This document shows positions 6,367-10,894 of a stretch of 10,894 nt of DNA, one piece after another. Origin of the DNA: Nocardia sp. (GTDB lineage Bacteria > Actinomycetota > Actinomycetes > Mycobacteriales > Mycobacteriaceae). The notes under the pieces are model-generated. The model had not been told where the DNA came from. It was given only the letters and a program-made list of their open reading frames with translations, and did not search any database. How positions within the stretch are numbered: position 1 is the stretch's first letter; every line of letters begins with the position of its first letter. The stretch spans positions 1-10,894 of the forward strand of contig JABFXT010000764.1 of NCBI GenBank assembly GCA_013361595.1, read 5' to 3'. The position numbers and the translations under genes were made by a program.

Positions 6367-7008
6367 TCAGCAGCTCACGTGCACATCGGCGGCCGAATCG
6401 AAGGATACGTGCACGTGGTCGTAATGATTCTGGGTCGGACTGCCGCGATCCTCCATATACGACCAGCCGTTGCCGTCGTTGTACCGCTGTTGCCAGATCA
6501 CGTAGGACACCCCGAACCGCTCCTTGTTGGCCAGGACGAAGTCGGCGATCGCATCGCCGCGTGCGGCGTCGGAAACCATGAAATCGAGCGCCAGACCGGC
6601 ACCGTGTTCACCGTCGTACCGGCCGTTGGCGCCGCCGATCTCGGCGATGCCGAAGGTTTTGTCGATCAGGTTACCGACCTGCGCCACATGCGGCTGCGCG
6701 CCGGCGAGTTCGGTCGAGCAGGGGATGGCCGGCGGTGCGAGCCGCTTCGCGTATCTGGGCGGCTCCCGCGGCCGATCGACGGCGGCGACCGGCAGCAGAC
6801 CGCCGGGTGAGTCCGCTGCCGGATCCTGCGCGGCCTTGCCCATACCTGCGGGTATCGCGGGCGAATCGACCGCGGCGGCGGCCGGCGGCGCGGCGGGGCC
6901 GGGCCGGGTCGCGACCGACAGAGCGATCACCGCCGTCGCCGCGATCGCACTCCCGGCGAATGGAGCGATCTTCTTGGGGCGGGCCGGTTTGCGGTGTTGA
7001 CCAGGCAT
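6367..7008 (-). CDS. Exported protein with zinc-peptidase-like C-terminal domain (ARB_07466-like)
   Basis: A 213-residue exported protein. Residues 6-13 are basic (RKPARPKK) and 14-34 hydrophobic, forming a signal peptide or N-terminal anchor. Residues 35-95 are a Pro/Ala-rich linker. Residues 96-213 form a domain with H135xxxxxxD142 (HGAGLALD) and H198xH200 (YDHVHVSF), the zinc-ligand spacing of the hedgehog/DD-peptidase fold, as in ARB_07466-like C-terminal domains. By analogy it may cleave or bind peptidoglycan peptides at the cell surface; this is inference. C97 and the last residue, C213, could form a disulfide closing the domain. The ATG at 7008 is preferred because it gives a normal signal peptide; a GTG at 7020 would add four residues. 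Confidence 0.8.
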   Translation of the reverse strand: MPGQHRKPARPKKIAPFAGSAIAATAVIALSVATRPGPAAPPAAAAVDSPAIPAGMGKAAQDPAADSPGGLLPVAAVDRPREPPRYAKRLAPPAIPCSTELAGAQPHVAQVGNLIDKTFGIAEIGGANGRYDGEHGAGLALDFMVSDAARGDAIADFVLANKERFGVSYVIWQQRYNDGNGWSYMEDRGSPTQNHYDHVHVSFDSAADVHVSC

Positions 7009-7050
7009 GATGATGACCACTCGTAACGCTCGGCTGACAAGATCACTGTT

Positions 7051-7079
7051 AGATTACGAAAGGGTCGCGGCAAAGTCAC
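7051..7079 (-). promoter_or_regulatory. Candidate promoter of the exported zinc-peptidase-like gene
   Basis: Read on the minus strand, GTGACT (7079-7074) is followed after exactly 17 bases by TAATCT (7056-7051), a TANNNT -10. Transcription would start near 7044, giving a leader of about 36 bases. The -10 is good and the -35 fair. Confidence 0.45.
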
Positions 7080-7181
7080 GGCTACTGGCGCACATGGGCC
7101 ATCGTCGACCGATGTGCACGAACCGCCCGGCCGGGGTGCGCCCGCGGCCCACCTGCGCCCCACCGCGCGCCGCGTCACTGC

Positions 7182-7187
7182 TATGGT
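7182..7187 (+). promoter_or_regulatory. Probable -10 element of the thiamine salvage operon
   Basis: TATGGT fits the TANNNT -10 pattern and would start transcription around 7193-7195, just before the first stem of the TPP riboswitch at 7200. The transcript would therefore begin almost directly with the aptamer. The -35 area is GC-rich and unconvincing. Confidence 0.5.
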
Positions 7188-7199
7188 CGGATGCGTTCT

Positions 7200-7276
7200 G
7201 ACACGGGGTGCTCCGCGAACGCGGGGCTGAGAACATACCCGAGAACCTGTCCAGGTAATGCTGACGAAGGAATGTC
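7200..7276 (+). ncRNA. TPP riboswitch (THI element)
   Basis: A complete thiamine pyrophosphate aptamer. P1 pairs GACA (7200-7203) with TGTC (7273-7276). P2 uses GGGT (7206-7209) with ACCC (7237-7240). P3 is the hairpin CCGC-GAAC-GCGG (7213-7224), and the invariant CTGAGA is at 7227-7232. GAACCTG is at 7243-7249, the P4 hairpin CCTG-TC-CAGG at 7246-7255, and the conserved GGTAATGCTGACGAAGGAA at 7254-7272. The Shine-Dalgarno of tenA (GAAGGAA, 7266-7272) is part of the aptamer, and P1 ends at the base before the TTG start. TPP binding should therefore block translation directly, with no separate expression platform. No terminator hairpin lies between the aptamer and the gene. Confidence 0.95.
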
Positions 7277-7987
7277 TTGGCTCTACGCGCGCACACCACC
7301 GAATCCGGCAGCTTCACCGACCACCTCTGGGATCGGACGAAAACTCTGCGCGGCGCCATCGACGAACTCGAATTCCTGCGCCGCCTCGGCGACGGCACCC
7401 TGCCGCTCGGGGCCTTCCGTACCTACGTGGAGCAGGATTCGCTCTATCTCGCCGGCTACTCCAAAGTGCTGGCCCTGCTCGCGGCGAAGGCTCCCGACGC
7501 GCAGGCCGCGCAGTTCTGGGCGGGATCGGCCGCGACGGCGGTCGCCGTCGAATCGGCGCTGCACAACGATCTGCTGAGCGACAGCCGGCTCCCCGCGAGG
7601 GAAGGGGAGCCGGAACCCTCGACGGCCTGCCTGGGGTATGTCTCCTATCTGATCGCGACCGCCGCGACCGAGTCGTACGCCGTGGGGGCGGCGGCCGCGC
7701 TGCCGTGTTTCTGGATCTACGCCGAGGTGGGCCGTGACCTGGCCGCGAGCGCGGCCGAGGTCCTCGCGGCCGATCCCGATCACCCCTACGCGCAATGGGT
7801 GTCCACCTACGGTGCCGAGGATTTCCAGGAGTCCGCCGCGTCGGCCCGCGCCTTCGTCGATGCCGCGGCCGAGCTCGCGAGCGACCGGGATCGGGCGGCG
7901 ATGGTGTCCGCGTTCACCGTCGCCACCCGGTACGAACTCATGTTCTGGGATACCGCCCTGCACCCGCAGCCCTGGCCCGCGTCATGA
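7277..7987 (+). CDS. tenA: TenA, aminopyrimidine aminohydrolase / thiaminase II
   Basis: A 236-residue TenA-family enzyme, which hydrolyses 4-amino-5-aminomethyl-2-methylpyrimidine (and slowly thiamine) to HMP for thiamine salvage. Visible active-site features are FRTYVEQDSLYL (47-58) with D54 and Y57, the nucleophile C144 in ALPCFWIYAEVG (141-152), and E220 in RYELMFWD (218-225). These correspond to Asp44, Tyr47, Cys135 and Glu205 of the Bacillus subtilis enzyme. Having the cysteine, it belongs to the TenA_C class. The start is TTG at 7277: an in-frame TGA at 7262-7264 leaves no earlier start codon, GAAGGAA lies 4 bases upstream, and the next in-frame starts would cut into the domain. It is the first gene under the TPP riboswitch and overlaps the next gene by 4 bases. 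Confidence 0.93.
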   Translation: MALRAHTTESGSFTDHLWDRTKTLRGAIDELEFLRRLGDGTLPLGAFRTYVEQDSLYLAGYSKVLALLAAKAPDAQAAQFWAGSAATAVAVESALHNDLLSDSRLPAREGEPEPSTACLGYVSYLIATAATESYAVGAAAALPCFWIYAEVGRDLAASAAEVLAADPDHPYAQWVSTYGAEDFQESAASARAFVDAAAELASDRDRAAMVSAFTVATRYELMFWDTALHPQPWPAS

Positions 7988-9006
7988 TCGGCGGCCTACG
8001 CCGCGCCCTCGCGGTGGCGGTCGCGGTCGTGGCGGCGCTGTCCGCACTCACCGCCTGCGCTCCCGGGCCGGGCGACGGCGAGACCATCCGGTTCGCGCTG
8101 GACTGGACCCCGAACACCAACCACACCGGCCTGTTCGTCGCGCAGCAACGCGGATATTTCGCCGACGCCGGTCTCGACGTACAGATCCTGCCGTACAACA
8201 ACACCGCGGTCGATACGGTCATCGACGCCGGGAATGCCGAATTCGGCGTCAGCACCCATAATTCGTCCACGTTCGCGCGCGCTTCGGGCGCGCATACAGT
8301 GTCGGTGCTGGCACCCCTGCAACATTGGGCGACGGGTATCGGAGTGAAGGCCGACCGTGCCGATATCACCCGTCCGAAAGACCTCGACGGCAAGACCTAC
8401 GCCGGATTCGGCGACCCCGGCGAGGTGGAGGCACTCCAGCAGGTCATCCGCAACGACGGCGGCAGAGGCGAATTCACGACGGTCACCCTCGGCACCTCGG
8501 CCTACGAGGCCGTCTACTCGGGCAAGGCCGATTTCACCGTCTCCTACCTCGGGTGGGAGGGTATCGAGGCCGAGCACCACGGCACCCCGATGCGGTACTT
8601 CCGCTATACCGATTTCGGTTTTCCCGATGCCTACGCCATCGTCGTCGACGCCAACCAGGACTGGCTGACCGCGAACCCCGACCGCGCCCGGAAATTCGTG
8701 CGGGCGTTGCAGCGCGGATACCAGTTCGCCGCGGACGATCCGGACGCGGCCGCCCGCGATCTCCTCGCCGCCAACCCCGGCGCGTTCAACGACGAAGGCC
8801 TGGTGTTCGAGAGTCAGCGCATGCTGGCCGATCAGTTCATGAAGGGTCCCGACGGCCGGGTGGGCGCCCAGACCCGGGAGCAGTGGGCAGCCAATTCGGG
8901 GTTCCTGTACGAAAAAGGCCTGCTCACCGGGCCCGACGGTAAACCGCTCACCGAGGAACCCGACTGGTCGAGCTATTTCACCGATGAATACCTCGCCACC
9001 CCGTAG
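7984..9006 (+). CDS. thiY: ThiY-like pyrimidine-binding lipoprotein (NMT1/THI5 family)
   Basis: A 340-residue substrate-binding lipoprotein of an ABC importer. Residues 1-24 form a signal peptide (RR at 6-7, hydrophobic 8-22) with the lipobox LTAC, C25 being the lipid-modified residue. The mature part is an NMT1/THI5-like periplasmic binding fold: IRFALDWTPNTNHTGLFVA (35-53), GYFADAGLDVQILPYNN (57-73), and the AEFGVS and DLDGKTYAGFGDPGE stretches after it. DWTPNTNHTG is the hallmark of the ThiY/THI5 group, which binds N-formyl-aminopyrimidine breakdown products of thiamine in Bacillus halodurans. That ligand is inferred from the family and from the tenA/TPP context. It overlaps tenA by 4 bases and the permease gene by 23. 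Confidence 0.9.
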   Translation: MIGGLRRALAVAVAVVAALSALTACAPGPGDGETIRFALDWTPNTNHTGLFVAQQRGYFADAGLDVQILPYNNTAVDTVIDAGNAEFGVSTHNSSTFARASGAHTVSVLAPLQHWATGIGVKADRADITRPKDLDGKTYAGFGDPGEVEALQQVIRNDGGRGEFTTVTLGTSAYEAVYSGKADFTVSYLGWEGIEAEHHGTPMRYFRYTDFGFPDAYAIVVDANQDWLTANPDRARKFVRALQRGYQFAADDPDAAARDLLAANPGAFNDEGLVFESQRMLADQFMKGPDGRVGAQTREQWAANSGFLYEKGLLTGPDGKPLTEEPDWSSYFTDEYLATP

Positions 9007-9826
9007 CGATACCGGGGCCGACAGCCGGATCGCGGTCGTTCGCGATATTTCCGGCCGATCCGCGCGGGCCGGCCGGGCGATACCGTCGGTGGTTACGGTG
9101 GCAGTGCTCGTCGTGCTCTGGCAGGCCTATGTAGTGCTCAGCGGAATCCGTCCGCAACTGCTGCCTTCCCCCACCCGGGTCGTGGCGCAGGGGTGGGCAC
9201 ACCGTGCCGAGCTCGCGACCCACGCCACCGCCACCCTTCAGGTGACACTGGCCGGTTTCGCGGTATCGCTGAGCCTGGCCTGGCTGCTGGCCGTTCTGGT
9301 CGACTTCTCGCCCTGGCTGCGGCGCGCGTTCGTACCGCTGTTCGTCGCCTCCCAGACCTTGCCGATCATCGCGATAGCGCCGTTGATGATCATCTGGTTC
9401 GGCTTCGGGCTGCTCCCCAAGGTCCTCGTCGTCGCCCTGGTCACTTTCTTCCCGATGGCGATCGGGCTGATCGAGGGGTTCGCCGCGGCCGACCGGGAGG
9501 CCGGTGCGCTGCTGCGCAGTATGGGCGCATCGGCAGTGCAGGTGTTCCGGTACGTCCGGTTGCCGTCGGCGATACCCCGGTTCTTCACCGCGCTGCGGAT
9601 CGGGATCACCTACGCCGTGGTCGGCGCCGTATTCGCCGAATACGTCGGTGCCACCGAAGGCCTCGGCATCTATATGAGCCTGCAGAAGAACTCCTTCCGC
9701 ACCGATCTGGTGCTGGCGGCCGTACTCGTGACCGCGTTCATCAGTATCGCCCTGTACCTGCTGACCTTCGCGATCGAACGTCTCGTCGCACCGTGGTCGC
9801 GTGCGGGAGAGCAGGAGCGGGCGTGA
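8984..9826 (+). CDS. thiX: ThiX-like ABC transporter permease
   Basis: A 280-residue permease of the SsuC/TauC/ThiX type, forming the membrane channel of the pyrimidine importer. After a polar N-terminus (1-33) there are six hydrophobic segments at roughly 35-53, 86-106, 115-137, 143-163, 205-222 and 243-265. The cytoplasmic EAA loop that docks with the ATPase is at 164-195 (EGFAAADREAGALLRSMGAS and YVRLPSAIP). The ATG at 8984 lies inside the end of the previous gene and has no clear binding site. The next in-frame start of any kind, near the first membrane segment, would remove part of that helix, so the upstream start is kept. The stop overlaps the ATPase start by 3 bases. Confidence 0.9.
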   Translation: MNTSPPRSDTGADSRIAVVRDISGRSARAGRAIPSVVTVAVLVVLWQAYVVLSGIRPQLLPSPTRVVAQGWAHRAELATHATATLQVTLAGFAVSLSLAWLLAVLVDFSPWLRRAFVPLFVASQTLPIIAIAPLMIIWFGFGLLPKVLVVALVTFFPMAIGLIEGFAAADREAGALLRSMGASAVQVFRYVRLPSAIPRFFTALRIGITYAVVGAVFAEYVGATEGLGIYMSLQKNSFRTDLVLAAVLVTAFISIALYLLTFAIERLVAPWSRAGEQERA

Positions 9827-10629
9827 CCGACGCGCGCGGCGACCGGATCGTCGTCGAGGCCCTCACCAAATCGTTCCCCCGACCCGGCCGGCGCCCCGCC
9901 CGGCAGGTTCTCGGCGGGGTGTCGTTCACCGCGCAGCCGGGCGAATTCGTCTCCGTGATCGGTCCGAGCGGCTGCGGTAAGAGCACTGTCTTCAATATGC
10001 TGGCCGGCCTGGAGGTACCCGATTCCGGCAGCATCCGTTTCGGCACCGGCGCCGGGGAGCCCACCGCGGCGCACTGCGCCTATATGCCACAGAAGGATCT
10101 GCTGTTCCCCTGGCGAACGGTCCTCGACAACACGATCCTGGGCCTGCAGGTGCACGGTGTGGCGAAGGCGGAGGCGCGCCGCCGGGCCCGTCTACTCTTT
10201 CCCGCTTTCGGACTGTCCGGTTTCGAGGACGCCCGCCCGTCCCAGCTCTCCGGCGGTATGCGGCAGCGGGCGGCACTGCTGCGGACCGTGGTCCAGGAAC
10301 GTGAACTGCTCTTGCTCGACGAGCCGTTCGGGGCCCTCGACTCGCTGACCCGCACCGAGATCCAGTCGTGGCTACAGGATGTGTGGCAGCGGTACCGGTG
10401 GATGGTGCTGATGATCACCCACGACATCCGTGAGGCCGTGTATCTGTCGGATCGGGTCGTGGTGCTGTCGGCGCGGCCCGCCACGGTGCGTCGTGAGGTG
10501 CGGGTCGAGCTGCCCCGGCCCCGGGAACTGTCGATGATCACGGCGCCCGAGTTCGTCGCCGTGGAGCAGGAACTGCTCGAGGTGCTCCATGAAGAGGCGC
10601 GCCACGCGCTGGCTCAGCGCGACGCCTGA
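9823..10629 (+). CDS. thiZ: ThiZ-like ABC transporter ATP-binding protein
   Basis: A 268-residue ATPase of the SsuB/TauB/ThiZ type that powers the importer. All motifs are intact: Walker A GPSGCGKST (47-55), Q-loop Q90 in YMPQKDLLFPW, signature LSGGMRQR (142-149), Walker B LLLLDEPFGALD (162-173) with E167 as catalytic base, and the switch histidine H200 in ITHD. The start is GTG at 9823, overlapping the permease stop (GTGA). A GGAGCGG just upstream may serve as ribosome binding site. Substrate specificity comes from the partner proteins and the TPP riboswitch, not from this sequence. It is the last gene of the operon. Confidence 0.92.
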   Translation: MTDARGDRIVVEALTKSFPRPGRRPARQVLGGVSFTAQPGEFVSVIGPSGCGKSTVFNMLAGLEVPDSGSIRFGTGAGEPTAAHCAYMPQKDLLFPWRTVLDNTILGLQVHGVAKAEARRRARLLFPAFGLSGFEDARPSQLSGGMRQRAALLRTVVQERELLLLDEPFGALDSLTRTEIQSWLQDVWQRYRWMVLMITHDIREAVYLSDRVVVLSARPATVRREVRVELPRPRELSMITAPEFVAVEQELLEVLHEEARHALAQRDA

Positions 10630-10693
10630 GTCCTACGCGCGGGCTGCGCTCCGGGGCGCACCGGAATCGCCGCATATCGGACCGTGGCCGGGC

Positions 10694-10710
10694 GCCGGAA
10701 GAATTCCGGC
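10694..10710 (+). terminator. Hairpin, candidate terminator of the thiamine salvage operon
   Basis: GCCGGAA (10694-10700) and TTCCGGC (10704-10710) form a perfect 7-bp stem with a GAA loop, 64 bases after the thiZ-like stop. No T-tract follows. It is the most compact hairpin in the gap and a reasonable actinobacterial-type terminator. Confidence 0.45.
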
Positions 10711-10727
10711 CCGCCGGCGCCGGTTCG

Positions 10728-10773
10728 GGGAGACAATCGTCGGACCGCCGGAAGGTCCGCGGAATCGTCTCCC
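10728..10773 (+). other. Two-step stem-loop before the acyl-CoA ligase gene
   Basis: An outer stem GGGAGAC/GTCTCCC (10728-10734 and 10767-10773) and an inner stem GGACC/GGTCC (10742-10746 and 10754-10758) nest around a 7-base loop, separated by an internal loop. It ends 20 bases before the Shine-Dalgarno of the next gene. It may be a terminator for the upstream operon or a leader structure of the downstream mRNA; I do not recognise it as a known riboswitch. Confidence 0.4.
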
Positions 10774-10802
10774 GGGCGCACGCACGATCTCCTAGGAGGA
10801 CC

Positions 10803-10894
10803 ATGTTCGTCCCGCTCACCGTCCCCGATTTCCTCGACCGCGCCGAGACCGTGTACGGCGACCGGGTCGGTATCGTCGACGAACCCGCCCAGCC
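10803..10894 (+). CDS. Acyl-CoA ligase (FadD-like, AMP-binding), N-terminus only
   Basis: Only the first 30 codons are in the window. The protein begins MFVPLTVPDFLDRAETVYGD and continues RVGIVDEPAQ, the typical opening of actinobacterial FadD-type adenylate-forming enzymes (PLTxxDFLDRA...YGDRVAVVDEP). These activate fatty acids with ATP and CoA. None of the catalytic motifs (P-loop YTSGTTG, adenylate-binding motifs) lies in the window, so family membership rests on this opening alone. The start is well supported by AGGAGGA at 10794-10800. It is separated from the thiamine operon by a structured gap and is probably an independent unit. Confidence 0.72.
   Translation, partial: MFVPLTVPDFLDRAETVYGDRVGIVDEPAQ

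Larger units (their letters stand above)
10630..10802. other. Structured non-coding gap between the thiamine operon and the acyl-CoA ligase gene
   Basis: No gene is visible. The gap contains two hairpins (10694-10710 and 10728-10773), described separately, and ends in a strong AGGAGGA ribosome binding site (10794-10800) 2 bases before the ATG of the next gene. I found no convincing promoter hexamers here. Confidence 0.6.

Noticed and set aside
7009..7199. A riboswitch (for example the cyclic di-AMP type found before cell wall hydrolases) in the leader of the minus-strand zinc-peptidase-like gene
   Set aside because: The predicted leader is only about 36 bases and shows none of the conserved cores.
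1..10894. CRISPR array, insertion sequence, tRNA or rRNA gene, phage or toxin-antitoxin system
   Set aside because: No regularly spaced repeats, transposase or integrase proteins, cloverleaf or rRNA sequences were seen. All substantial coding space is assigned to other families.

Overview
The window comes from a high-GC actinobacterium. The evidence is strong GC bias at third codon positions, GTG and TTG starts, runs of 4-base ATGA/GTGA gene overlaps, and promoters of the TANNNT type, one of which appears leaderless. The gene content (an actinomycete-type gas vesicle cluster, a LysE exporter, a secreted zinc-peptidase-like protein, a thiamine-pyrimidine salvage operon and a FadD-like acyl-CoA ligase) fits Nocardia or a close relative. 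The genus is inference; the class is secure.

Layout. Bases 1-97 (minus) may hold the first codons of a divergent gene that leaves the window. Bases 98-320 are non-coding and probably carry the promoter of the large operon. Bases 321-5597 (plus) are a ten-gene gas vesicle operon in the order gvpY-like, gvpZ-like, gvpA, gvpF, gvpG, gvpO, gvpJ, gvpL, gvpS, gvpK. Seven of its nine junctions are 4-base stop/start overlaps and the other two are gaps of 4 and 6 bases, so it is very likely one transcript with coupled translation. GvpA is the shell protein. GvpJ and GvpS are GvpA paralogues, GvpF/L/G/O/K are assembly factors, and the first two genes encode actinomycete-specific proteins of unknown role with striking acidic-then-basic tails. 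No gvpN or gvpC is present.

Bases 5684-6328 (plus) encode a LysE/RhtB-family exporter with a probable leaderless promoter. It converges on a minus-strand gene (6367-7008) for an exported protein with a zinc-peptidase-like HxxxxxxD...HxH domain. Bases 7009-7199 are a divergent promoter region. A complete TPP riboswitch (7200-7276) then controls a four-gene operon (7277-10629): tenA, a thiY-like lipoprotein, a thiX-like permease and a thiZ-like ATPase. Together these would import a thiamine-derived pyrimidine and convert it to HMP, switched off when TPP is plentiful. A structured 173-base gap follows, and then the start of an AMP-binding acyl-CoA ligase gene runs off the right edge.

The functional families here are known. 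The least understood parts are the GvpY/GvpZ-like pair, the C-terminal extension of GvpA, and the riboswitch whose P1 stem ends directly against the TTG start codon of tenA.
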